Below, one piece after another: positions 34,979 to 45,966 of a stretch of DNA of 64,000 nucleotides (positions within the stretch are counted from its first letter, which is position 1; each line of letters opens with the position of its first letter). Source of the DNA: Manis javanica (lineage: Eukaryota; Chordata; Mammalia; Pholidota; Manidae); assembly GCF_040802235.1 (NCBI RefSeq), contig NC_133156.1:141901173-141965172 (forward strand), written 5' to 3'. The position numbers and the translations under genes are program-made. Under the pieces are notes generated by a model. It searched no databases, was not told the DNA's origin, and saw only the letters and a list, made by a program, of their open reading frames with translations.

Positions 34979-35761
34979 GACAACAGAGCAAGACTAGCAG
35001 GGTGCCAGGGCCAAGGAGGCCCACCCCTGGTGGCAGATTCAGGGTCTTTGATATTATATGAGTCCTTAAATGAATGGGAATTACTGATCAGCAATGTAGG
35101 TCATGCTTCAACGTATTTTACTTAATTCCTTAGTTCATGTTACATATTTGCCTTGATTTATGAAATACAGAATGTGACAGACAGAACAATATTCTAGAGA
35201 GAATACCTAGATACACATTTCTGTACTGAGTAACATATGGTATTTCAAAGTTCTTTTTGATAAGTATTTTTCAAAATGATACGGATGCTTGTCATCTTGG
35301 TGAACCTCCCACTTCTTACCGTTCTCATTCATAAAATGGTGACCCGGGGCACTGTGATCTCTCACCAGGATTTCTACAACAGGCTGCTGGCTGACCACCA
35401 TGAATTCCTTTGTTTCCCTACAGCAAATCCACTAATATGTTGCCCGTTCTTAAACCCTGGCAATGACAAACAGAAAAAAGTCTAACCCCTTCCCATATCT
35501 TATCTGTCCCCTCTCCCCCCTGTAGCCATGTTTCAATTTAGAGATAGAGTCATGCCTTGCAGAAACTAGCCTCAGTATCTATTGCATGTCCACTCTATGT
35601 CCCACATTTATCTTAAAATAGGACTCAGATCTTGGCAGCATTTACTCCACAGTGAAGAGGTAGACAGGCAATATGTGCTACAGCAGAATAATGAGGATAA
35701 TAGAGACTATGGTGAATAAGAACACAGACTTTGGAACCATTTTAGAAAAGAGCCACAGACA
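34979..35761. other. Unique sequence; weak MIR trace near 35,700-35,740
   Basis: 'aagaacacagactttggaac' near 35,718 resembles the 5' part of MIR. No gene recognised. Confidence 0.35.
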
Positions 35762-35869
35762 TTATCTAAATGCGACTTTTGGCATAAGACCTTGAATGAT
35801 CTATGTTGGAAATTTTGTGATTTGTTTTATAAAGAATAAATGGTAATGTTTCATGGATATGGAATTTTT
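35762..35869 (+). repeat. Local direct repeat, copy 1 (~108 bp)
   Basis: The block running from 'ttatctaaatgcgac' to 'ggatatggaattttt' recurs about 995 bp downstream at 36,757-36,862 with roughly 90% identity by eye. The flanks of the two copies are unrelated. Confidence 0.9.
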
Positions 35870-35914
35870 ATTAGGCTGTTGCCACTTTAGCCATTGCTCT
35901 GTTCTGACCATCTT

Positions 35915-36000
35915 GCTAAAGTAGATTCTTTCATTTGCAAATTTATTTGCATGTCTGCTTCCATTAGAATGCAACCTCCTTGAAGGTTGGTCATTAAAAT
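35915..36000 (+). repeat. L2 3'-end fragment
   Basis: 'tctgcttccattagaatgca' followed by 'acctccttgaaggttggtc' matches the 'cccactagaatgtaagctcc' region of L2. Confidence 0.5.
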
Positions 36001-36756
36001 GCCTTTAAAATTCATCCTATACCGATGTAGTACAAACAGGAACTCATGAGTATTAATGTATACCTGGCTTCTAAGTAGATGTCTTATGTAGGATAAATTT
36101 TTAATATTCAGTAATTATTGAAATGTATCACAGATATATGTTGAAATGGGAAGACAAGATAGAAGACAAATAATCTATCACTGAGTGAATGTCAGAGATC
36201 AATATGATGATTAGTTAGTAAGAGCGCTGGTGTGTTTCCAGCTCTTCCTAACTGTTAGATGTTAGATCAGAGATGAGCTGATCTAACATAGTGCTTTTGC
36301 CTCTCAGGTCAGCAGTCACGTGGTTTCCTAGGCTCTTCAAGTAGAGCAGGTTGTTTTTCAAAGGTAGCTTGGTATCTCAGTAAACAGAGTACAAATATGC
36401 CAGGAATTTTACTGCAGGAGGATATTAAACTTACTTTTATTCTAAAAGTAGGGCTGTACAAAGTCTGTGTTTTCATGGACCAGTAATTATCATCTCAAAG
36501 AAAAGTAGTAGACTCTGAAACACAGGGAAATGTTGATTTACATAAGCACTTTCAGAATATTCTTCTATCAAGACTATCTTAAAATATTGTGGGTATAAGC
36601 AAAACTGGGAACAATCGTATGATTATTAGAAGTAGATTTATTTTCTCACGGTGAATCTATGCTACATTCCCCATTACATTTAAGGTGAAGATTCCATCTA
36701 TGATTTGGAATATTGTCAAGTGAAAGAAAAGTAAATTATTTTAAGTTGCTACAAAG
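36001..36756. other. Unique sequence between the two direct repeats; hairpin at 36,260-36,288
   Basis: No gene recognised. 'tgttagatcag' at 36,260-36,270 and 'ctgatctaaca' at 36,278-36,288 are perfect inverted copies separated by 7 bases. Confidence 0.5.
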
Positions 36757-36862
36757 TTATCTAAATGTGACTCTTGGCATAAGACCTTGAATGATATATG
36801 TTGGATATTTTGTGATTTGTTTTATGAAGAATAAGTGTTAATGTTGAAGGATATGGAATTTT
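36757..36862 (+). repeat. Local direct repeat, copy 2 (~106 bp)
   Basis: Partner of 35,762-35,869. Differences are mostly substitutions plus small indels near the 3' side (tttcatgg versus tgaagg). Confidence 0.9.
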
Positions 36863-38255
36863 TTTTTAAGTGCTACATAATAGAATATCAGAAGTCAATT
36901 TATGTGACTTCCAGAGTGGTATTTAAGTAATCGATTGCTTACCTTTATTTCATCTCATATGGAAAATGTCTATAACTCAGTTAATATTAATAGAAAAAGA
37001 AGGATTTTCTTTTATAAACTTTCACATCTCATGTTTGGACTCTGCTATCACAAAATCCCCTTTTTGTTTAGCTATGCATTTAGTGAAAGTATGTCTTTGA
37101 AGTTTCCTCATAGAAAATGCTTGGAGTTATTAAACAAATGTTATTAGATTGGGAAGGTTCCATTTATCTAATGAGTTTTTCTAATGTTCCCTTTGATGTT
37201 TAAATTGGTGTTACCCACTCAAGTCATGATTTAGATTAAATTGTTTCTCTCTGGCAGCATTGCTTGGCTTCATACTTAAGCATCTTTAGCTTTTGAATCT
37301 ACCTGTAAATCGTGTCTTAAAATCACAGACACTGTTTAGTCTTGGAGAACAGTGTGGGGGTTTGTAACTGAAAATGTGTCATCTGTGTGGGTGCTCAGAT
37401 GCAGGTCACCTCATGAACTCAGCGAAAGGTAGCATTCTGGCCCTTCTCCCAATGTTCAACTGCAGCGTTGACATTCAGCCTGCTCTCTAATCTTTTGACC
37501 TTTTAGCCCCAGGTCTTATACAAAGAGGGAAGAGGGACCCTTAGCTGATTGTTTACCAAGGGCATGCCTGCCTAGAAAAGGTTTTCACTCTACCAGTCTT
37601 TGGGGAAATTGAAAAATACAGAGCCAGGCCTCTATCACTGTATTGTTGAGAGTGTTAGGTAGGACCATATGAAGTTGCTGACATGCAACTGTCTTTGATG
37701 TAAAAATGGCAGTTAAACCTAATCATTAATCTTATCCATTGAGGCACTAATAATAACAAAATAACATTTCTATTTTCTCCCCTGCAATTCACCATTTAGT
37801 GGGTTAATAACAAGTAAGAGATTCAGTTCTGTTGTGTTTTCAAGTACTAAGGGAGATGTGCCAACTCGTGGGTCATAGGGGAGACCATTGATTGGATTAA
37901 GGTTGGCAAGACTGGAAAGAATTAACTTAAGTCCCTGAGAGACTTAAAGAACTGTCATCTGGTGTGTCTGGCCTTGGGGAGTAGGATGCTGGCTGTCACT
38001 CTCTACCATAGGCAGCTACTCTTTTCATCCTCATCAGTGATTCTATCCTGTTTTTCTTTTTTTTTTAAGTTTACCTATAAAGTTTTAAGCAATTAGGATT
38101 TATTTAAAGTACAAATAAATGTAATGTTCTAATATTGTCATGAGGCTCTTTTCTAAGCTTCAGTGATTTTTAATTTTTGCACTTTAAAGTGTCATATGAT
38201 CATTCTGAATGATGTTCTATATTCTGAATGAGGATCTATATAAGAATGGCTAAAG
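36863..38255. other. Unique, intron-like sequence
   Basis: No exon or repeat recognised. Confidence 0.45.
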
Positions 38256-38258
38256 AAT

Positions 38259-38288
38259 CCCTCTCCCTCTCCCTCTCCCTCTCCCTCT
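38259..38288. repeat. (CCCTCT)n hexamer repeat, about 5 units
   Basis: Regular pyrimidine-only hexamer run followed by 'tcaatttatatatata'. Confidence 0.95.
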
Positions 38289-38439
38289 TCAATTTATATA
38301 TATAATTGAAGTTCCCGAGTCTGGTCCAAATGTTTACTTCAAACTGGATATGCTGGTAATACTAAATTCGGGGCACTAAAATATAATTTCATTTCCAAGA
38401 ATATAAGCAATCAACTCATAAAAATTATCAATAAAAAAA

Positions 38440-38940
38440 ACCCCCAACCAAGTTTATACCCTTGATATGATGTGTACAAAATGGCACTTGACTTTTGTGG
38501 CTTCCTCCCCAAAACCCATAGCCCCAGTCTGATCATGAGGAAAACATCAGGCAAATCCCAAATGAGGGATATTCTATAAAATATCTGATCAGTACTCCTT
38601 AGAACTTTCAAGGTCATCAAAAACTAGGAAAGTCTGAGAAACTGTCAGAGTCAAGAAGAGCCCAAGGAGACAGGAAGGCTAAATGTAGTGTGATATTCTG
38701 GAGATGGTCATGGAACTGGAGGGGACACTGGGGAAAAAATTAAATCTGAATAAAGTATGAACTTCACTTAATAATCTATCAATATTGGTTCATTAATTGT
38801 CACAAGTATATAATCCTAATGTTAGATGTTCATAATAGGTGAAATTGGGGGTAGGGTATATGGAATTTCTGTCTACCTGCCTTTGCAATTTTTCTGCAAA
38901 CTTAAAACAGTCCTAAAAGCTAGAGCTTATTTTACAAATC
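38440..38940 (+). mobile_element. L1M-type LINE 3' end, sense
   Basis: Typical L1M 3'-UTR order: 'atcatgaggaaaacatcagg' near 38,532, 'caaggtcatcaaaaactagg' near 38,609, 'gaaagtctgagaaactgtca' near 38,628, 'aatattggttcattaattg' near 38,780, and 'tttttctgcaaacttaaaac' just before the 3' end. Confidence 0.85.
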
Positions 38941-40039
38941 TTATTTTTAACACTGGAAGTTTTTTAAATGTTTGCTTGAAGTTTTTAAAGATTTCAGTAA
39001 GGGTGTTTTTCTGTGATTTTAATAGGTTTGGACTATGTCCTAATATTACAGAATTGTTACTCAGATTGATTTATGAATAGCAAATCAGCATAAAATATTT
39101 TTTATCATCTATTCCCTGGATTTATGGTTGAGGGGGAGGAGAAAAATTTCACAAAATTAAAAAAAAATCAATAAAGGAAACTCATTGTTTTGTTTGATGA
39201 TAGCTTAGAATCATAAGATATGGATAAGTCAAAATTTGCAAAATTTCTCACTGAGTGTATCTTGTTTAGTTTGTTTGTGGCTTTTATAGAAGCAAAGGGC
39301 ATTGCCTTCATTAGCTTTGACAATATTTTAACAAATGAGTAAGAACCTTCTGTTGCTTCCATTTACAAAACCAAAATAGGCCATTGGTCTTTATTTTATG
39401 AATCATCTGATAACTTTTAAAACCTTCCCACTAGCCCTTGTACACAACCTGCACAATTGCCAGTGTGTACACATGGTTAGAGTTGTTAAATTTAGGAAAT
39501 TGAAAATACAGGGCACTGAGTTACATATGAATGGCAGATAAACAATGTTGTTGGTTTTTTTCCCCAGTATAATTATATCTCAAATATTGCATGGGACACA
39601 CATATTAAAAAATTAATAGTTTTTATACAATTCAAATTCAGCTGGACCTACCCATGTAGAGTTTGGTAGGCACAGTGGAACCAAAAGTTCTCTTGCTTAA
39701 ATAATAATGATAATAATTGTTGAGCCTTTATTTCATGTCAGAAACTCCAACACTTTACTTGTGATGGAACACATTCATCCTGATTTACGAATTATTCAGC
39801 ATCACTTTCTTAAATGTCACTTTCTTGTGGCAAACCTTTCAGTCTTAACCTTAGCGCAAAATGAACTCTTATAGAACTTTGGCTTTTCATTTACTATGGA
39901 ATATTTCATATATTGCCCTTTATCATAATCATCTGCTAACTTGTCAGATGGGACCTTAAAGGGTGAATCTGTCATAATTATCTGGGCACCTCATACAAAT
40001 GAGTACAATGTAATAAACATTTTTATGTTTGGATAAGGT
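38941..40039. other. AT-rich unique sequence
   Basis: No exon or firm repeat. 39,712-39,790 has faint reversed-MIR character. Confidence 0.4.
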
Positions 40040-40400
40040 AGTTGTGTATCCATAAGGATAAGCTAGGTTATGCTGATTTGACAAACAGCACCCATATTTT
40101 CAGCAGCTAAAAAGGTTGGCACATCTTCCCCATGGGTTGGTGAAAGGTGGACATGGAGACTTGGATAATTATAGTCACTCTGGGACCCAGACCAATGGAT
40201 CTGTGTCATCCATGATCAGTGAGGTAGGGAGAAGTGGGAAAATTGAATCAGGTGTCAGTCCTATTTCATCTGGCAGAACAAGTTATGTAACAGTGCTCAG
40301 CTTTAAAGAGCAAGGGAAGCCCAGTCCTACCATATGCCCAGACGAGGAAGAGATCTGGGATAAACACAGCTCTAAATATGTACATGGTATATTTGAACGG
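40040..40400 (+). repeat. Old interspersed repeat, family not named
   Basis: Segments 'ctctgggacccagaccaatg' near 40,178, 'aacaagttatgtaacagtg' near 40,278 and 'cctaccatatgcccagacga' near 40,325 follow the order of a mammalian dispersed element I recognise but cannot name with certainty. The 103-codon frame at 40,116-40,427 lies mostly in it and is not a gene. Confidence 0.5.
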
Positions 40401-40725
40401 GAGTTGAATAGCTTGGATAAACTTTAGGAGTTAGTCTTTGTGAACTGACAGTTTTAATCAGTAAAACAAATCTTGCTTTAGTGTTCTTGTACCAAAAATA
40501 AAAACAGAATATTTTATAAAAGTTAGGAAAAAGAATGTGAAAGCCTCATTAATGGCACAGAATAGGGCATGAATTATGATTGCGAACAAATATTATGATA
40601 ATATGCCCAAATAAACTGGTAGCGCACTCCAAAGCTGTCTTGCTGTTTTTTTTGATATTTCCATGAAAATTAACTTTTCAAAAAATGTGGCTTCCAGGTG
40701 TTAAGAGAAGTCGATCAAACTTTTC

Positions 40726-40831
<106 letters not shown>

Positions 40832-40832
40832 A

Positions 40833-40850
40833 CGCGCGCGCGCGCGCGCG
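40833..40850. repeat. (CG)9 dinucleotide run
   Basis: Nine consecutive CG units, followed by 'cacatgcatgcatatatatg'. Methylated CpG decays quickly in mammals, so an intact run suggests recent expansion or protection from germline methylation. Confidence 0.97.
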
Positions 40851-41088
40851 CACATGCATGCATATATATGGTTTTTAAAAATAAACTTGAAGACCCGACT
40901 TTTACATTTCACTTGGTAGAAAGGGTGCATCCTGTGCAGAGACCCTTGGCCATTCTAAATGGCGCTCTGGTCTGTTTTCCGCCTGGTCCTGCCGCCGCCA
41001 ATCTCTCGGGCCTCGCTGTCCGTGTTGCTAACGCGCGGCCCCCAGACCTGAATTGCTGCTCGGCGGCGCCCGCTCCGCCTCTGCCGCC

Positions 41089-41102
41089 GTCTCCATGGAA
41101 AC
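41089..41102. promoter_or_regulatory. RFX X-box-like palindrome
   Basis: GTCTCCATGGAAAC closely follows the RFX-family X-box, which is typically GTTGCCATGGNAAC, with two changes in the left half-site. RFX factors regulate ciliary and neuronal genes. Binding is inferred from the motif only. Confidence 0.5.
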
Positions 41103-41190
41103 CGTGGGCCGCGCGGCAGGCAGCTGGGCGCGCGGGGCGGCTGGAGCTGGCGGAGCAATCAGAGAGCGAGGAGGCCTTGAAGAGCCATGA
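41095..41190 (+). other. Short ORF overlapping the X-box, 31 codons
   Basis: The ATG sits in a favourable context ('tctccatgga'; +4 is G). The frame is Gly/Ala/Arg-rich, as expected of GC-rich DNA. Its TGA at 41,188-41,190 overlaps the next ATG at 41,187 as ATGA. No family recognised. Confidence 0.25.
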
Positions 41191-41450
41191 AAAAAGCTTC
41201 CAGCGTAATTGCGGAGACAGAAATGAAAAATGTTATTAATTTGAGACATCCAGGCTGGCAGCGAAACTCCCGGAGGCCCCTGCTCTCCTCGCACCTGGCC
41301 GCCTGCTTCTCCACGTGCTTCCAGCTCCCGCGGCCCCTGTGCTCTGCTGGGGTCGGGGGAAATTGGGGGAGCCCAGCTGGGCACGAGAGGGTCTCAGGGC
41401 TGGATAGCCGGCTCACGTGCGCGGAAGCTGCCAGGGCTGTTAGGCAATAA
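41187..41450 (+). CDS. Candidate ORF (87 codons) in the second CpG-rich block, unidentified
   Basis: The ATG has a good context (A of 'agccatga' with G at -3). The first about 25 residues (Lys-, Glu- and Asn-containing) come from DNA that is less GC-rich than the island and look more protein-like than the Arg/Ala/Ser-rich remainder. A splice site could therefore lie inside this frame, with only its start used as a first exon. No signal peptide, membrane segment or domain is recognised. The upstream 31-codon ORF stops on this start codon. Chance remains the simplest explanation. Confidence 0.2.
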   Translation: MKKASSVIAETEMKNVINLRHPGWQRNSRRPLLSSHLAACFSTCFQLPRPLCSAGVGGNWGSPAGHERVSGLDSRLTCAEAARAVRQ

Positions 41451-42744
41451 TAATATGAAAAAGATGTAGATGCCGATTACGTGGTCAGGATGTCTGAAGC
41501 TGCACGTTTCAGCGCAGGGTTCTGGAGACACCTTCCGGTGTCCCTTCCGCAGATGTACAGGCTTTAGAGGCGGTGTCGGTCCTAATTGTACTCAGGTTGA
41601 GACCCGGGCGATAGAACACTGCCAAACTTCCTTCTCCTGTTTTCACTAAGCATTGAGCTACCCTGAAGGTGCGAAGCAAACAAAAGCATAAAGGCGGTCT
41701 GTCGCCTGGGTTCCTCTGCACCCTGCCTTACTTGGGCCTGGGCTTTCCCCCGGGGAGCTCATCCTAGAGACAAATGAACACACTTTTACAAGGAATAACA
41801 CATATTGGTGGGGAAAGATAGCAAAGAAAACAGAGAGAAAATTATTTAGGGAACAGAACTGAAGAAAATGCAGTATTTATAATAGACATTTTTTAAACTC
41901 CATTATTATGCCACATTTGTTAATACACACTGATGTAGTTTTTCAAGAATAAAATGAAAAACAATTAAGAAAAGATAAAACCGCAGTTTTGAGTATGTCT
42001 CTGATTGCTTCCAAAATTTCTGTACCTTTGTTTGTGCCTGTGTATGTATAAAATTGTTAAGCTATTCTATAAAGCACTTCTAAAAGAAGAAAGATTGAAT
42101 AGGAGATAATTGTCTTCTGCCTTTCTTTCCTTATGCAAGATTCACTTATTTGATTCTCCATACAGAAAGTCTCATAAATTTGCATCCTGCTCTTTGGTGC
42201 TTACAGCATTTTACTTACATGGATTTATGTATAGTTTTACAGAATTTTATGTTTATAATTTGAAATTGTCGTTTTTTTCTTCCCTTTGTACTACCGTACT
42301 TCTTCCTAGGTGAATTAAACATTAGTCCTTCACATTTGATTCTCTTTTGTCTTTGTTGAAGTTCAGGGATACTCTTAAATAGAATATGATGCTGGTGATG
42401 ATAATTGAAAGTAAGAAAATTTTTGTCCCAAACCTCCAGATTGGTCAGTAATATGAAATAAAAGCTTCTCGATAATAGATACTTTAATCACTGGAGGTCA
42501 TCTCCAAACAAACTCAAATATTGGTAATACAGGTTAAAAATTGTTTCATTATCTTTTGAAAAATGTTTCTTTTGCAAATTAAATAGGCCTTACTTCATAA
42601 ATACTTGATTTCTAATGATAGTTCAAGCTTGTTTTCAAAAGTTAAAGTTTTCAAACTATTTTCAACTTAAGCCCGTTTTCAAAAGCTTGAGATATCATGG
42701 TGAATTTTAGAAAATGCAACCGAATGCCACGTATAAAAGCAAAC
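41451..42744. other. AT-rich, intron-like sequence
   Basis: No exon or repeat recognised. Confidence 0.45.
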
Positions 42745-42834
42745 AGCAAAATTCAAAGAATGTAGCTAGTGTAGTAGAGACCAACTTTTAGCAAAATTCA
42801 AAGAATGTAGCTAGTGTAGTAGAGACCAACTTTT
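42745..42834. repeat. Perfect tandem duplication, 2 x 45 bp
   Basis: The unit beginning 'agcaaaattcaaagaatgta' occurs at 42,745-42,789 and 42,790-42,834 with no difference. Confidence 0.97.
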
Positions 42835-43199
42835 AGCAGTTAATGCACATACTGGAAAAGAAGAGGAATTGATCTTTAACGAGCTAGGTGTTCATCTCAA
42901 GAAATTAGAAGAAAAAGCAATAGAATAAAATGAAAGAAAGCAAATAAAAGCCAGCTATTACATGTACGATATGAGTTATTTATATCTGTCATACATTACA
43001 TCTGTCATACATAAATCATATGTGTATGATTTAGTAATAGAAGTTAATTTTATTTGTCACAGAACACTTCAGTATTTACAACAGAGGGAATTTAATGTAG
43101 GGGATTGGTTACATAGCTGAGAGAAATGCTAAGAAGTCAAAGAGGCAGACAGGTAACTCAGAGACTAGCCTCAGGAGGCATGATGCCCTTTAGCCCAGA
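42835..43199. other. AT-rich unique sequence
   Basis: A small duplication of 'atctgtcatacat' occurs near 42,984-43,013. No gene recognised. Confidence 0.45.
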
Positions 43200-43408
43200 G
43201 TAGTGCTTCTCATCTAGGGACTTCGTGACTCCTCGCCACAGAGACACTCAGCAGCCTTTGGAGACATTTGGATAGGGGTGCTACTGGCATCCAGCGTGGA
43301 GAGGCCAGGATGATGCCAAGCATTCTATAGTGCACAAGACAATCCCTGCAACACAGAATGATGGAGCCCCCAAATGTCCTTGGTGCTGAGACTGAGAAAC
43401 TATGGCCA
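43200..43408 (+). mobile_element. MER20 (hAT-type DNA transposon)
   Basis: MER20 order is clear: 'gtagtgcttctcatct' start, 'cagcctttggagacatttgg', 'gtgctactggcatccagcg' near 43,278, 'cattctatagtgcacaag' near 43,320, and the terminal 'gctgagactgagaaac' inverted end. Non-autonomous and non-coding. Confidence 0.85.
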
Positions 43409-43439
<31 letters not shown>

Positions 43440-43473
43440 GAGGGAGGAAGGGAGGGAGGAAGGAAGGGAGAGG
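43409..43473 (+). repeat. (GA)n / GGAA polypurine tract
   Basis: 65 bases of purine only: GA dinucleotides, then 'ggaagg/gagg' units. It directly abuts the end of the MER20. Confidence 0.97.
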
Positions 43474-45924
43474 CAGTGCCAGAGGACTCCAAGGACTCCA
43501 AGGTGTAGACGTCCCAGAAGTAGAGGCCCATCCAGCAGGATGTAGGGCTCTGGAGGGGATGCAGCAGCTGTCAGAGGAGGTGGGACGAGAGAGGAAGGGA
43601 GACTAATATTCTTCCTCCTCCTTCCTCCCACCCAGCCTCTTGCCAGGGCTTCCTGGTCTCTAACCTCAGCTGGAAGCCTGCTGTGACAGATACACAGAAA
43701 ACTGCCTTCAGGTCACCCCATGCTGCAGGGCAGGGCAGGGCCAGAAAGGCAGAGGGGGCAGGCCTGAGCACACAAAGAGGGCACCAGGCAATAGTTACTG
43801 TAATTCACTTAACAGATGAAGGAGAGAAACCAGTGATCATTTCAATCAATGTTTCAAAAATGACATATTTCAATACTAGGTCATCATTAATAATTCAGCA
43901 CTTTTCTGGATTAACTATCAGCATGTTAAATATGGCTTATTTCATGCTTATTCAGAGTGGTATTTCAAATAACTTCACTTTAAAAGTTAGCTTTGAGATA
44001 CCATAATAAACTTTAGAAAATGTTTCTAACTCTGTATCATTTAAAATGGCAGAAGTGCAAAGTGTGAAACAATGCTAGCTTGGAGCACTTGTTTCAATCA
44101 ATAGCATTATTAAATGCTTATGAATATGTTATATGTTTTTAAGAAAACCTTTTATCCAAATCAGGCTCTTGGAGTATTTCTCTCAGCTCTACTTTCCACA
44201 AAGTTATCTTTCTATTTTGTTTAAATATTTATATGCATTTTAATAAGTATATGTGTGTATCTATACACATATGCATACATAGCTCATTGAAGAAATATGA
44301 TTATATTTATTTTAGCCCTATGATTAAATGTTAAACTTGTAGGCTTTTAGAAATAGAATTCTTCTCTATGAAATGCATTTGTTTCCAAGTCACCTGGTTG
44401 AGAGATTCTGTATACAATCTGTAAATCTATAAATGTCTATGAATATATAAGCATACACATGACAGTCTTTCCATTCTTTCAGGAGAGTACAGAGGAGAAC
44501 GGACCTTGTCTTCCATGTTAATGAATAACCCCACACTCCATATCTTATATAATGTTATTCAGTCATGATATGGTGGTTATGAAAATGGAGAGTTTATATG
44601 CTTTCTTCGTGATTTAGTCTACATAATTCCTTACCAAGTATTCACCCTTAAGACTGTTATGGAAGCAAAAGCATACTGATGGGGGGCCAACATGTGGCTT
44701 TGGTGACCTTGATGCTGTGTGCTAGTGAATCTTTCTAGTAAAATCCAGAGCCTATTCAGTTCACTAATCCCAAGTGTCATTTGATTTGGGCAGCATTTTT
44801 TTTTAAATGAAGATTTTTAATTATTCTTAGAGTAACAACCGTAAGCAGCAGGGTACTTGCACAAGTTCAGTAGTGAATTAGGCGGCTGGGAAGCAAAAAT
44901 TGCTCTGTGGGGCAAGGGAGGTAATTGCGAAGTGGAGAACTGGGTACACACAGTAGGCTAATAGCCGGTGTCTGCTGAGTGTTTGAAACTAAGGAGAACG
45001 CAGGCTTCTACAAGAATGACTTAACCGTGTGGCCATTGTTCCTAAAGGGGTACAGACTTGGGTTCTATAGGGTAACTATTTACTCACAAAAGTAATTGCT
45101 GTAACTGAATAGTGTAAGAGGTTATTTTGCTTTCCATTTGTGCAAACCAATTTGGGATTAGATGATTTATAATTTTTTCTAAATTGTAAGTATCATCACC
45201 AATACATGCATGTTTTTTTTTCATATGTAACTTAGACTATGTCTGGGTTACATTTTCCTTTGACAATTAATGTCAGGATTTACCTTGACTTAGCATATAG
45301 GTTATCTGGGTGAGGCACTGTGGTGCTGCCTTCCTGAGGTAAACATGACCACACTTCACCAGCTCAATGACATTTGATATTAACACCACATTTTGTGCAG
45401 TGTGGGGATTATGATAATGTTCTCATGAGGAGGTCATAAGAATGGGAGGATTACATCATTAAAGGTTGCTGTTTTAACTTAGAGATAGGATAGGGCTTCA
45501 GTGTGTGGTTTATTAATTCCAAAGGTTTTTTTCCCCAGGCCCCTGAAAGCACATCTGTAAAAGTGCTGAATGTTGCCTTCCCCACTGGCTAGGAGGGCTT
45601 GAAAGTCTCCGTTAGTCAGTCATGATATGGTGTCATGAAAATGGAGAACTTACACACATACACACAAACATGACAATTTAACCAAACTTCTAATACTTTC
45701 CCCACAAGTAGGAAAACTATATTACAGTTGTTGTTCTCTTTGGGACCCAGATATCATCAGCAGAAATGAAATTGCAAGAAGCCCATTTTTATGTTTAGAA
45801 GAAAATAGCAGTGCCTAATGAAATGAGAAGTGTGGGACCCTTTCTGTAGTTCTTACACATCAGCTACCAAAGTGTTTCCCTGCAGTGAGAAGCCTCTTGT
45901 TGCTTTGTCACAAAATGCTGGGGC
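43474..45924. other. Unique, intron-like sequence with one pair of local near-repeats
   Basis: No exon recognised. 44,556-44,596 and 45,611-45,651 share a segment ('cagtcatgatatggtg' followed by 'atgaaaatggaga') at about 85% identity by eye. 44,820-44,990 has no repeat signature and could be a conserved non-coding element. Confidence 0.4.
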
Positions 45925-45966
45925 TTGCAGAGGGCAGGTGGGATGTTGCAGAGGGCAGGTGGGATG
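45925..45966. repeat. Perfect tandem duplication, 2 x 21 bp
   Basis: The unit 'ttgcagagggcaggtgggat' plus one G occurs at 45,925-45,945 and 45,946-45,966. Confidence 0.9.

Larger units (their letters stand above)
40930..41425. promoter_or_regulatory. Second CpG-rich block, candidate alternative promoter
   Basis: CpG density rises sharply from about 40,960 to 41,420 between AT-rich flanks. It contains a CCAAT box at 40,998-41,002 and an RFX X-box-like palindrome at 41,089-41,102. It lies 18 kb downstream of the main island and right after a Z-DNA-prone repeat. It may be an alternative promoter of the same + strand gene, a non-coding RNA promoter or an enhancer. No strong splice donor (gtaagt or gtgagt) was found close by, so the exon structure is open. 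Confidence 0.65.

Noticed and set aside
40116-40427. 103-codon + frame
   Set aside because: It lies mostly in an old interspersed repeat and has no family signal.
43281-43631. 116-codon antisense frame
   Set aside because: It spans MER20 and the GA tract; its Leu/Ser-rich part is the microsatellite.
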